From Candidatus Nitrososphaera gargensis Ga9.2 (lineage in GTDB: Archaea > Thermoproteota > Nitrososphaeria > Nitrososphaerales > Nitrososphaeraceae): a stretch of 64,000 nt of DNA. Each line of letters starts with the position of its first letter. The first letter of the stretch is position 1. The stretch is taken from assembly GCF_000303155.1 (NCBI RefSeq), contig NC_018719.1, positions 1-64,000 on the forward strand, read 5' to 3'. Shown in pieces: positions 17,532 to 26,319 of this stretch. Below the pieces are notes generated by a model that did no database searches, was not told where the DNA came from, and saw only the letters and a program-made list of their open reading frames with translations. The translations under genes were made by a program, and so were the position numbers.

Positions 17532-19613
17532 ATGGAACAGATGAGTTTTGATTCTCAAGCAAAGGATTCCAAGAAAGGCGGGGTCTTGGAGTCTGCGTCA
17601 AAGCGCGTCAGGATGATTTTCTCGGTGATGGCAAGCCCGAACAGGATCGATATACTGCGCATTCTCAATACAAAGGGGCCGCTCACCTATTCTGAACTCA
17701 AGGCGCTGGCCGGCTTCAAGTCAAAGAAAGAGTCGGGCAAGTTTGCCTACCACCTGAGGAAGCTGCTGAGGCAATTGCTGGTTGCCCTCAACAAGGCAGA
17801 GCGCAGGTATACAATAACGAACCTGGGCAAGCTCGTGCTGTCTCTGGCAAGGCAGATCGAGGAGCGCTCGATAATCGAGAGCGGCAAAATGTACGTGAGG
17901 ACCAGCAGGCACACCATTGAGGAGTTCAACTCGCATAAGATAATCCAGTCGCTCGTGAGAGAGGCCAACCTGCCGCTGGAGCAGGCACACAAAATCACTG
18001 AGGAGGTCGAGAACAAGATCTACAAGTTCCAGACTGCCTACCTAACATCTTCTCTAATACGCGAGACAGTCAACTCTGTCCTCATAGAGCACGGCCACGA
18101 GGAGTATCGCAACAAGCTTGCAAGGGTGGGCCTTCCGTCCTCAGACATTGTCGAGATGCTCTCAGCCGAAGGCGCGACGGTGGACAGCGTCATGGCAAAA
18201 ACTGCCGGCTCGGTCTTTTCCGAGTATCTGGTATTCAACACGCTGCCAAAGGACATCGCCGACATGCACCTGGCCGGTGAGATCAACATTTCAAACGCTG
18301 GAGTGTGGGGCCTGCTCCCAGACACGGTCTTTTTCGACCTGTCAGAGCTTGAAGAGGGGCTGGACCTAAAAGGGCGGTTCCTGAACGTGGCCAGAATCCC
18401 GGCGATCAAGAGCCCGGATGATGTAATAGCCGCGCTGCCGGCTCTGGTGTCGCTCCTTTCAAGGGAGGCTTCATCAGAAGTCGTGATTGAAGGCATTGTG
18501 CCAGCGCTGCTAAAGAACCTGAAAGACCCTGAAGACATTGCTTCGCGGTTTGCAAGAGCGCTGGCAGCTTCGTCAGCCGCGCCTTCGTACTCCGGCACTA
18601 TAGCGACAATAGCAGTGCCTGACGGCATTGACGCGCGGCAGCTGAACGCGCTGCTCGATGGCTACAGGAAATACGTCGACGCGACGCCCGCGCCAAGGAT
18701 AGGCCTTGCGATAGCAGCAGGCAAGATAATAATAAAGGACAACCTTGACCATGTGGCCGCAGCTGTGCGCAGCGGCGGCATCATTTCAATAGGCAGTAGT
18801 AGCGGCGGCGCCCGGGCAAGCAATGGCATCCGCAAATCAGGCAAGGGCGCAGCAGCGATGTCGTTCCATTCGCTTTCGATAAACCTGCCGCGGCTTGCAT
18901 ACGAATCAAATAAGGACGAAACTTATTTCAGGGCAAAGCTGGCGCTCATGATAAAGCCGTCGCTTGCAGCAATGTCGATGCGCAAGAAAACCATAGTCGA
19001 CTATGCCAAGAGGGGCCTGCTCCCTTCGCTTGCAAGCGCCACTCAGTCAATGCAGAGGGGCACGTCGACAATAGTGATCAACCTTACTGGAGCCCGCGAA
19101 TCGGTCTACAACATACTGGGCGAGTCTTCTTCGAGTGAGGTGCTCCAGAAGGTGCTCAAGACGGCCACCGAGGTGGCGGCCAGCCAAGGCAAGCAGCTTG
19201 GCGAGGAGGGGGCCGGCATTGCCATGGTCTCGGACGGCTCTGGCGTGAGGTTTGCCACCCTCGACTCTGAGAAGTATGGCAAGGTCTCACTTCTGCAATC
19301 GCAGAACACTACCAGCTATTCCCAAGGAATGACGCTAAATGGCAAGGAAATCCTCTCAGACAAGGGCGCAACACAGGAATGCATAGCCATCGACAAGCTG
19401 CTGAACGGGGGCTTTGCCGCAACCCTGGACGTGACCGACCTGTCGGCAGCCGAGGCCAAGAGCGCGATAGAGGTTGCTGTTGCAGCAGAGCTGCCGTTCC
19501 TGCGCCCCCGCATCAAGCTTGCAGTGTGCACGACGTGCGGCCAGCGCTCAAAGGCTGTTGCAGACAAGTGTGAGCATTGCAAGTCGCCGCACAAGCTGAC
19601 GATGTATTCGTAA
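17532..19613 (+). CDS. wHTH-ATP-cone-NrdD-like fusion, probable nucleotide-sensing regulator
   Basis: A 693-aa three-part protein: an ArsR-like winged helix (about 25-105, with SPNRIDILRILN), an ATP-cone (about 118-205), then a long region like the barrel of anaerobic ribonucleotide reductase NrdD, ending in a zinc ribbon (CTTC near 666 and CEHC near 680). The NrdD glycyl-radical loop is absent, because the protein ends LTMYS soon after the ribbon. The barrel has almost no cysteines, so catalysis looks impossible. It sits directly upstream of nrdJ. I infer a dATP/ATP-sensing transcription factor, analogous in logic to bacterial NrdR. Confidence 0.78.
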   Translation: MEQMSFDSQAKDSKKGGVLESASKRVRMIFSVMASPNRIDILRILNTKGPLTYSELKALAGFKSKKESGKFAYHLRKLLRQLLVALNKAERRYTITNLGKLVLSLARQIEERSIIESGKMYVRTSRHTIEEFNSHKIIQSLVREANLPLEQAHKITEEVENKIYKFQTAYLTSSLIRETVNSVLIEHGHEEYRNKLARVGLPSSDIVEMLSAEGATVDSVMAKTAGSVFSEYLVFNTLPKDIADMHLAGEINISNAGVWGLLPDTVFFDLSELEEGLDLKGRFLNVARIPAIKSPDDVIAALPALVSLLSREASSEVVIEGIVPALLKNLKDPEDIASRFARALAASSAAPSYSGTIATIAVPDGIDARQLNALLDGYRKYVDATPAPRIGLAIAAGKIIIKDNLDHVAAAVRSGGIISIGSSSGGARASNGIRKSGKGAAAMSFHSLSINLPRLAYESNKDETYFRAKLALMIKPSLAAMSMRKKTIVDYAKRGLLPSLASATQSMQRGTSTIVINLTGARESVYNILGESSSSEVLQKVLKTATEVAASQGKQLGEEGAGIAMVSDGSGVRFATLDSEKYGKVSLLQSQNTTSYSQGMTLNGKEILSDKGATQECIAIDKLLNGGFAATLDVTDLSAAEAKSAIEVAVAAELPFLRPRIKLAVCTTCGQRSKAVADKCEHCKSPHKLTMYS

Positions 19614-19866
19614 TCTTGCAGCTGCTGCGCAGCTGCCGCGCCGCATCATTATTTTTTAGAATTATGATGATGCAGGCAAGCTGCCGACGTTTGCAGAGCT
19701 GGTAATTGGCAGAACTTTCTTTTCGTTTTTTACAAAATATTATACTGCTATACTCGGATTTCAGCTCTGAATTAATGACATTCTACTAAGTAAATTTTGT
19801 CTGCTAAATTAGGCATGCAGTTTTATCTAAAAGGATAATAACCAGTGTCTTATGGTATAGTGCGGG

Positions 19867-22602
19867 ATGGCGGGAGTTACTGAATTTAATTCGAATTCAA
19901 ATTCCGGGACGCTGATTGCAAAGATACGGAAACGTGACGGACGCATCGTTAATTTCGAGCAGAGCAAGATTTCAAACGCAATATACAAGGCACTGGTGGC
20001 AACAGGCAAGCCTGATTACCCATTAGCAGAAAGGCTGGCTGCAAAAGTTGTTCAAAAAATGGTGCAGGGCGAAAAATCAGTTATTCCAAGCGTTGAAGAC
20101 GTGCAGGACATGGTCGAATCGATCCTGATAGAGGAGGGGCTGTCGGAAACTGCCAAGGCTTACATACTCTACAGGCATGAGAGGCGCAAGCTGCGAGACG
20201 AAAAGATGAAGATCCTCAACAAGAGAGATCTTGATGAGGTGGACAAGGCGTTTGATATCAACTCGCTGAGAGTGCTGGCGGCACGCTACCTGCTGAGGGA
20301 CAGCAATAACGAAATCATTGAGGGCCCCAAGCAGATGTTCGAGAGGGTCGCCACACTCGTGGCAATTGCAGATGTCCTGCACGATCCGGCAGTCTTTAAC
20401 CTTGCCGGCGGCCACACTCAGAGCATCGAAGAGGCCGAGCGCTACTATGCAAAGCTGGACGACTTTGACAACAAACTGCACATCGGCGACTATTACCTGA
20501 ACAAGTACCACTTTGAAGCAATGATACGCCACTACATCCATTGCGCGCAGCAAGGGCAGATGAAGGTCTCTTTCAAAGAGCTGCTCAGGATGATAGCAGA
20601 GAACAAGATGGCGCAGTACGAAGAGCAGATCAAGACTTATTATAACCTGATGGTTTCAAGGGACTTCCTTCCAAACACGCCGACGCTCATGAACGCCGGC
20701 GCAAGGCTCGGGCAGCTATCCGCATGCTTTGTGCTTGACATGCCAGACGACATGGCCGGCATCATGAAGTCTTCGACAGACGCGGCCATGATATTCAAGT
20801 CAGGCGGCGGAGTCGGCATCAACTACTCCGACCTGCGGCCGGAGGGCGACATTGTCGCTTCAACATCTGGAGTCGCGTCAGGCCCGACGTCGTTTATGCG
20901 CATCATCGACACAATCACTGATGTGGTCAAGCAGGGAGGCAAGCGCAGGGGAGCCAACATGGGCATCCTTGAGGCGTGGCACCCTGATATTGAAAAGTTT
21001 GTCACCGCCAAGACAAAGCCGGGCGTCTTTGAGAACTTTAACGTGAGTGTGGGCATCTGGGAAGATTTCTGGCAGGCGCTTGTGAACAAGGAAGGCAACC
21101 ACAAGTACACGCTGCGCAGCCCGAGATCAAGGGAGCCAGTAAGGCAGATCGATGCACAGCAGCTGATCGATCTTATCGCACTAAGCGCATGGAGGAGCGC
21201 CGAGCCGGGAGTGATATTCTTTGACAACATCAATAAGTACAACCCGCTGATTAACGCAAGGCACGGCCCGCTCCGCGCAACAAACCCATGCGGCGAGCAG
21301 TCGCTCTACCCATACGAATCGTGCAACCTCGGCTCGATAAACTTGGCAAACTTTGTCAAGCGCAAGGCCGACGGCGCGTACGAGTTTGACTGGCAGCGCT
21401 ACGAGCAGGCGATCAGGCTGGCGACGAGATTCCTTGACAACATCATTGACATGAACAAGTATCCTGTCGAAGAGATCAAGGTTGCAACCAAGGAGACAAG
21501 GAGGATCGGCCTTGGCATCATGGGCATCGCCGACCTGCTGTTCTTGCTAAAGATTCCGTACAACTCGAAGGACGGATACGAGTTCATGAACAAGCTTGCA
21601 GAGGCAGTTTCGTACCTGAGCATGGACGAAAGCGTGGCCATCGCAAGGGCTCGCGGTCCGTTCCCGATGTTCAAGGACAGCGACTATGTGAAGGGTCGCA
21701 TTCCAGTAGCGGGCTATTACGAGCTGCCAAAGGAGACGCACACCTACGACTGGGACACGCTCGTTGAAAAGATAAAGAAGTACGGCATCCGCAACTCGTG
21801 GACCTCTACCATTGCGCCGACAGGCACGCTATCCATGATCGCCGACACTGCAAACGGGGTCGAGCCGGTGTTTGCTCTTGTGTATGAAAAGCGCGTGACA
21901 GTGGGCCGGTTCTTTTACACCGACAAGGTGTTTGAGAGCATGCTCAAGGAAAACGGTCTTTACAACGACGAGATACTGACCAAGATTGCGAACAACTATG
22001 GCTCTGTCCGCGGCCTGCCTGAAATTCCAGAGTGGATGCAGCGCATCTTTGTGACTGCGATCGACATTCACTGGACCGATCACGTGATGGCTCAGGCAGT
22101 GTGGCAGAAATGGATCAGCAACGCGATTGCAAAGACGATCAACATGCCCGGCGACGTGACTGCAGAAGACGTCAAGTGTGCTTATTTGCTGTCGCACGAG
22201 CTTGGGTTAAAGGGCGTAACTGTATTCAGAGATGGCTCGCGCCACGAGCAGGTGCTTCACATCACCGGCAAGAACACGGGTGAAAAGGCGTTTGCGGTCA
22301 AGCCAAGCAGGTACATAGCAGACTATGTCAGCACAAACATCAAGGAGCCCTACGTACTAGAGCAGATGCAAAAGATATTCAAGGAATCTGGAGTAGAAGA
22401 AGAAAAGCCGGTGCCAAAGGAGATTCCGCTCCAGGAGATCCCAGCGGCACCTAAAAAGCCAGCACCTCAGCCGGCAGTACCGCAGATGGCAATGATGGAC
22501 GCAGACGAGGATCGTTGCCCGACATGCAACGCCCGGCTGATAATCACCGAAGGGTGCAACGTATGCATCGAGTGCGGCTTTAGCGGCTGCGGATCGGGCT
22601 AA
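19867..22602 (+). CDS. nrdJ: Ribonucleotide reductase class II, adenosylcobalamin-dependent
   Basis: Reduces ribonucleotides to deoxyribonucleotides with a cobalamin radical. The 911-aa protein has an N-terminal ATP-cone (about 18-110) for allosteric control and a catalytic barrel. One redox Cys lies in SACFVLD (near 287) and the active-site motif NPCGEQ near 474. GLKGVTVFRDGSR follows, and a Cys-rich C-terminal ribbon (CPTC, CNVCIECG) probably works as the re-reducing swinging arm. ATG start. A promoter-like A/T tract precedes it (19790-19860), so it may also be transcribed alone. Confidence 0.95.
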   Translation: MAGVTEFNSNSNSGTLIAKIRKRDGRIVNFEQSKISNAIYKALVATGKPDYPLAERLAAKVVQKMVQGEKSVIPSVEDVQDMVESILIEEGLSETAKAYILYRHERRKLRDEKMKILNKRDLDEVDKAFDINSLRVLAARYLLRDSNNEIIEGPKQMFERVATLVAIADVLHDPAVFNLAGGHTQSIEEAERYYAKLDDFDNKLHIGDYYLNKYHFEAMIRHYIHCAQQGQMKVSFKELLRMIAENKMAQYEEQIKTYYNLMVSRDFLPNTPTLMNAGARLGQLSACFVLDMPDDMAGIMKSSTDAAMIFKSGGGVGINYSDLRPEGDIVASTSGVASGPTSFMRIIDTITDVVKQGGKRRGANMGILEAWHPDIEKFVTAKTKPGVFENFNVSVGIWEDFWQALVNKEGNHKYTLRSPRSREPVRQIDAQQLIDLIALSAWRSAEPGVIFFDNINKYNPLINARHGPLRATNPCGEQSLYPYESCNLGSINLANFVKRKADGAYEFDWQRYEQAIRLATRFLDNIIDMNKYPVEEIKVATKETRRIGLGIMGIADLLFLLKIPYNSKDGYEFMNKLAEAVSYLSMDESVAIARARGPFPMFKDSDYVKGRIPVAGYYELPKETHTYDWDTLVEKIKKYGIRNSWTSTIAPTGTLSMIADTANGVEPVFALVYEKRVTVGRFFYTDKVFESMLKENGLYNDEILTKIANNYGSVRGLPEIPEWMQRIFVTAIDIHWTDHVMAQAVWQKWISNAIAKTINMPGDVTAEDVKCAYLLSHELGLKGVTVFRDGSRHEQVLHITGKNTGEKAFAVKPSRYIADYVSTNIKEPYVLEQMQKIFKESGVEEEKPVPKEIPLQEIPAAPKKPAPQPAVPQMAMMDADEDRCPTCNARLIITEGCNVCIECGFSGCGSG

Positions 22603-22714
22603 TATAATAACATCGCCGCCCCCCTCTCCTCTTTCTCTTTTTGAGTAGCAACAGTCAAGCAAGCTAGGTGCAATATTATAGTTAAAATAGTGCTTTGCCT
22701 ATATTACTAGTGAA

Positions 22715-23278
22715 ATGTCAAACGTACGAGTCAACGAGAGTCCAAACCACTTCATGGTGCTGGACGCCATAGCGAGAGGAATGAAGACAGTTGACAAGAT
22801 TGCAAAAGTAACTAGGCTGAGCAAGCCTGAGGTGGAGCTAATCATTAATGATCTGATGACGCAAAGGCTGATAATTGGCACAGAGAAAAAGAGCTTTTTT
22901 GGCGGCAAAAAGATGGAGTTCTCCATCAGCCACACCGGCCTCCAGCTGCTCAATACAAAGAAGCTAGAGCTTGAGAAGCAGGCGCAGCAGATACAACAAT
23001 GGTACCAGAACGGCCAGACCCAACAGCTCCAGTCCTACATGGACAACAACAGGATGTGGATACCGATGATGCTGTTCTCTGGCATCATGAACGCAATGTT
23101 CTTCATGTCCATGATGTCCCTAATGGGCATGGCCATGAGCCCGGCAGAAAGCGGGTTTGCAGGCGGCGAGGGAGGAGCTGCGACAGACGGCGGAGCTGCA
23201 GGTGGTGCTGAAGGCGACGCCGGCGGTGGCGGAGATTTCGGTGGCGGCGACTTTGGCGGCGGAGATTTCAGCTTCTAG
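22715..23278 (+). CDS. Winged-helix protein with Met-rich hydrophobic segment and Gly-rich tail
   Basis: 187 aa: a winged helix (about 10-75, VDKIAKVTRLSKPEVELIIN) and a Gln-rich coiled segment (85-110). A hydrophobic, Met-rich stretch follows (about 112-142, with NAMFFMSMMSLMGMAM). A Gly/Ala/Asp tail repeats GGGDFGGGDF. The middle part could be a membrane helix, which would place a DNA-binding domain at the membrane. The 3' end overlaps znuB by 11 bases on the opposite strand. Function unknown. Confidence 0.75.
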   Translation: MSNVRVNESPNHFMVLDAIARGMKTVDKIAKVTRLSKPEVELIINDLMTQRLIIGTEKKSFFGGKKMEFSISHTGLQLLNTKKLELEKQAQQIQQWYQNGQTQQLQSYMDNNRMWIPMMLFSGIMNAMFFMSMMSLMGMAMSPAESGFAGGEGGAATDGGAAGGAEGDAGGGGDFGGGDFGGGDFSF

Positions 23279-24104
23279 CCGCTTCCACAATTTGTTTCTT
23301 CTTCTTTGAAGAATACTTGGCGGCAAGCGTAGCCAGAAACACTGCGATCAGGACAATCACTATTGTCGCTGAAGGCGGAAAATTTGCAGCGTACGAAACT
23401 ATAATGCCTGTCACTACCGAGAATATTGATATCCCAACTGAAATGAGCGCAGTTTTCTTGAAACCTTTACCAAGCAAGAGTGCAGTGATGTTTGGGATCA
23501 CAATGAGCGATGACACAAGCAAGATGCCTACAAGCCTCATTGACACAATGACTGACACGCTTGCAAGCACTGCAAAGAGGTAGCTCAGATTCGTGATCGA
23601 CAGCCCGCTCACTTTTGCCTGCTCCTCGTCAAATGCGACGTACATGAACTGCCTGTAAAGGAGAATCACTATCGCAAGAATCGCGCCGGCCATCGCCAGA
23701 ATGCCAAGCGTGTCCTCTACGCTGACGACTAGAATGCTTCCAAACAGATAGCTATGTCCACCAAGTTTCCTGATGGGGATATGCTACTCAGCAGCAAGCC
23801 AAGGGCCAGGCCGCCTGCAAGCAATATGGCGACTGTGGCATCAGCCGGTATCTTGGCGGACTGGCGCAGCTTTGTGATGCCAAGTGCTCCCAGCACGGAA
23901 AACGCTATGCCGGTCCACAGCGGGTAAATGTTGGCAACAAGCCCGACTGCTATTCCGCCAAACGCCACGTGAGAGCGCGTCGCCAAAGAGCGAGTTGCGC
24001 CTTAGCACAAGGAAGAGCCCTATCACCGACGCCGTTATCGCCACTGCCACGCCAGCAATGAGGGCGCGCTGCATAAAGCCAAATTCTAGTATTTCAAAGA
24101 CCAT
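23268..24104 (-). pseudogene. znuB: Zinc/manganese ABC transporter permease ZnuB, two frameshifts
   Basis: Three frames together make one complete permease of about 280 aa. The first is ATG at 24104 through FGDALS (near 23975). The second continues HVAFGGIAVGLV to NLVDIA (near 23750). The third starts at YLFGSILVVS and runs to the stop at 23268. A single base is missing at each junction. Hydrophobicity and order match ABC-3 metal permeases. The partners znuC and znuA are intact and adjacent, so the damage may be recent or an assembly error. Confidence 0.82.
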
Positions 24105-24114
24105 CTCTACTACA

Positions 24115-24891
24115 TCATCTCGCCCCGTGATCGTGCTGGTCGTGGTGATGATCGTGCATGTGCATGTGTGCCTGCATGCTCGACTCAGAGTACGCCTTGA
24201 GCAGGTCAGCGTTTTCAAAGAACTCGTGGATCTTGCCATGGAAGAACATTGAGCGGTTGACGCAAGCCACGCTGCTGGCAATCCTGTTGACCGCGTCCAA
24301 GTCATGCGACGCCCAGATTATCGTGATCTTTTTCTCTTGGTTCAATTTTTTCAAAAGCGCGTAGAACTTGTTCTGCGTTTCGAGGTCGATGCCGGTCGCC
24401 GGCTCGTCCAGTATCAAGAGCTTTGGATCGTTGACAATAGCTTTTGCGATAAGCACGCGCTGCTGGCCACCCGACAGCTTGCTCACCCTCCTGTCCTTTT
24501 GCGCCAACAATCCGACCGTGTCAAGCGCCGAGCCTATCTTGTCTTTTGATATCTTGTTGCCAGTTGTGATCCCAAGCGACACGATCTCTTCTACAGTGGC
24601 AGGAAAGTTCTGATCAATGGTTTTCTTTTGCGGGATGTACCCTATGCTCTTTAGGGCTTCTTTGCTGTCTTTTCTTATGTCCCGCCCAAAAATCTTGATA
24701 GTTCCGGTGTAGTCGCCAAGCAAACCCAGCATGCATGAGAAAAGCGTGGTCTTGCCGGCACCGTTTGGGTCTATCATGCCCAGCAGGACGCCCTCGTTTA
24801 TAGAGAATGAGATGTTGTCCAGCACCACCAGGCTGCCGGAATACGCATAAGATAATTTGTCGATCTCGACTACTACTGTTGTTGTCTGCAT
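24115..24891 (-). CDS. znuC: Zinc/manganese ABC transporter ATP-binding protein
   Basis: 258-aa ATPase of a metal importer: Walker A in DPNGAGKTTL, Q-loop YIPQKK, signature LSGGQQ, Walker B LLILDEP and H-loop ASHD. The C-terminus is a His/Asp tail (HMHMHDHHHDQHDH) that probably binds the imported metal or senses it. It overlaps znuA by 19 bases and precedes znuB by 10, a tight znuA-znuC-znuB operon. Confidence 0.92.
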   Translation of the reverse strand: MQTTTVVVEIDKLSYAYSGSLVVLDNISFSINEGVLLGMIDPNGAGKTTLFSCMLGLLGDYTGTIKIFGRDIRKDSKEALKSIGYIPQKKTIDQNFPATVEEIVSLGITTGNKISKDKIGSALDTVGLLAQKDRRVSKLSGGQQRVLIAKAIVNDPKLLILDEPATGIDLETQNKFYALLKKLNQEKKITIIWASHDLDAVNRIASSVACVNRSMFFHGKIHEFFENADLLKAYSESSMQAHMHMHDHHHDQHDHGAR

Positions 24892-25844
24892 TCAAGCCCC
24901 ACCTTCAGGTCTGCAACGTTCTCTTTCATCTTGTCGATGTAGCCTATGCCGGCTTGCTGCTCTTCGCGATCGATTCCCTCAATCGGGCTTAGCACAAGCA
25001 CCCTGCCGTCTGGGATTTCTCCGGCGATGGTGTCGGCCAGCCGGCTGTCGATCAGGTCTTCTGAATAAATGACATTAATGTCAAGCTCGCTTGCAAGCTC
25101 GATTATTTCCTGCATCCGCTGGGGCAGTATCTCGCCCTCGGGCGACGCGCCATGTATGCTGTGCTGCGTCAGGCCGTACCGCTCTGCAAAGTGAGCAAAT
25201 GCGTCGTGGAACGCGACAAAATCTGATTTGCCGCAGTCTGCAAGCTCTAGCTCTATGAAAGCGTCAAGCGAGTCAAGCTCTGCAGCAAACCTATCGGCAT
25301 CTTCCATGTAATAGTTGGCGTTAGCAGGATCCGCGCTGACCATCGCGTCGCGGATCTTTTCTACTTGGTGCTTTGCCAGCACCGGATCGAGCCAGATGTG
25401 CGGGTTGACTCCGCCTTCATGGCCGTGCTCATCATTATCTTCTTCTTCTCCTTCGCCTTCATCATCATGCTCAAGCTCGATTCCTTCGCTGGTGTTGACA
25501 ACTATGTTGGCTTCCATATCATCAGCCCAGCTTTCAAAGCCGGCACTATTGATGACAAGCATGCTGGCAGATTGCACCCTTTGCCTGTCTTGCGGCGTCG
25601 GCTCCCAGTCGTGGGGCTCTACGCCGGCCGGCACAAGGCTTGACACTTCTGCCCTGTCGCCTCCTACGCGAGAAGCAAATTCGTAAAGGGGATAAAACGA
25701 TGCGACAACCGTTATCTTGTCCTGCTCTTGGCTACTACCCTGTTGTTGTGACGGCCTGCTACCGGTGTATATGGTAGCCAGCATGGCAAGCGGGATCACG
25801 ATTGCAATTGCCGCAAGTGCAGCTCTGCTCTGGTTCAATGGCAA
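24873..25844 (-). CDS. znuA: Zinc/manganese-binding ABC substrate protein
   Basis: 323-aa cluster A-I metal-binding protein with an N-terminal hydrophobic signal/anchor (about 8-28, no lipobox Cys). Metal ligands are visible: His in VEPHDWEP, His in NPHIWLDP, His in HSIHGASPEGE and Asp in YSEDLID. An acidic Asp/Glu/His loop (about 125-145) lies before the second ligand, typical of zinc-type proteins. TTG start, about 27 bases from a minus-strand TATA-like box. Confidence 0.9.
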   Translation of the reverse strand: MPLNQSRAALAAIAIVIPLAMLATIYTGSRPSQQQGSSQEQDKITVVASFYPLYEFASRVGGDRAEVSSLVPAGVEPHDWEPTPQDRQRVQSASMLVINSAGFESWADDMEANIVVNTSEGIELEHDDEGEGEEEDNDEHGHEGGVNPHIWLDPVLAKHQVEKIRDAMVSADPANANYYMEDADRFAAELDSLDAFIELELADCGKSDFVAFHDAFAHFAERYGLTQHSIHGASPEGEILPQRMQEIIELASELDINVIYSEDLIDSRLADTIAGEIPDGRVLVLSPIEGIDREEQQAGIGYIDKMKENVADLKVGLECRQQQ

Positions 25845-25868
25845 CTATGCCTCCTATTGCATTATTAA

Positions 25869-25912
25869 GAATATATAGTTTTGTTAATAACAAATATGGA
25901 ATTGCTTATAAG
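25869..25912. promoter_or_regulatory. Divergent znuA / NikR-like control region with 13-bp palindrome
   Basis: A perfect palindrome TTGTTA-A-TAACAA lies at 25881-25893. It falls between a minus-strand TATA-like box for znuA (25869-25878) and a plus-strand box CTTATAAG for the regulator (25905-25912). Both boxes are 25-30 bases from the TTG starts, so both transcripts would be nearly leaderless. A repressor bound to the palindrome would touch both promoters. That the NikR-like protein binds it is inference. Confidence 0.6.
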
Positions 25913-25935
25913 TATCTTAATAATAATATCTGGAG

Positions 25936-26319
25936 TTGACCATAGTCAGCGTTTCACTCAACGACGACATACTGGCTGAGATCGACAAGCTGCAAAAGAC
26001 CCTCGGGTTCTCCGGCAGGTCAGAGATCGTCCGCGCCGGCATCAGGAACCTGCTGGCAGACGAAAAGGACAGGCAGAATCTATCCGGCCATCTTTTCGCA
26101 GTGCTTTTGGCGATACATGACGAAAAGTCCGACGATCAGGTAACAGAAATGGGGCACGGCTATGACAAGCTGATAACGACGCACATACACAACAAAATAG
26201 ACGGCGATAGGTGCCTTGAAATCTTTCTGCTAAAAGGCGACGCGGAGGAGATAAAGGACATGACTAAAAAGTTCCAGTCAAACAAAAAGATGGACCACGT
26301 CAAGCTGATCACAACGTGA
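25936..26319 (+). CDS. NikR-like ribbon-helix-helix metal regulator
   Basis: 127 aa with an N-terminal ribbon-helix-helix (VSVSLNDDILAEIDKL, FSGRSEIVRAGIR) and a C-terminal ACT-like metal domain. His74, His83, His85 and Cys93 resemble the NikR nickel site, but the spacing from the HxH pair to Cys is two residues longer than in the usual NikR pattern. It is divergent from znuACB, so it probably represses that importer in response to metal. TTG start. It overlaps the next gene by 4 bases. Confidence 0.82.
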   Translation: MTIVSVSLNDDILAEIDKLQKTLGFSGRSEIVRAGIRNLLADEKDRQNLSGHLFAVLLAIHDEKSDDQVTEMGHGYDKLITTHIHNKIDGDRCLEIFLLKGDAEEIKDMTKKFQSNKKMDHVKLITT

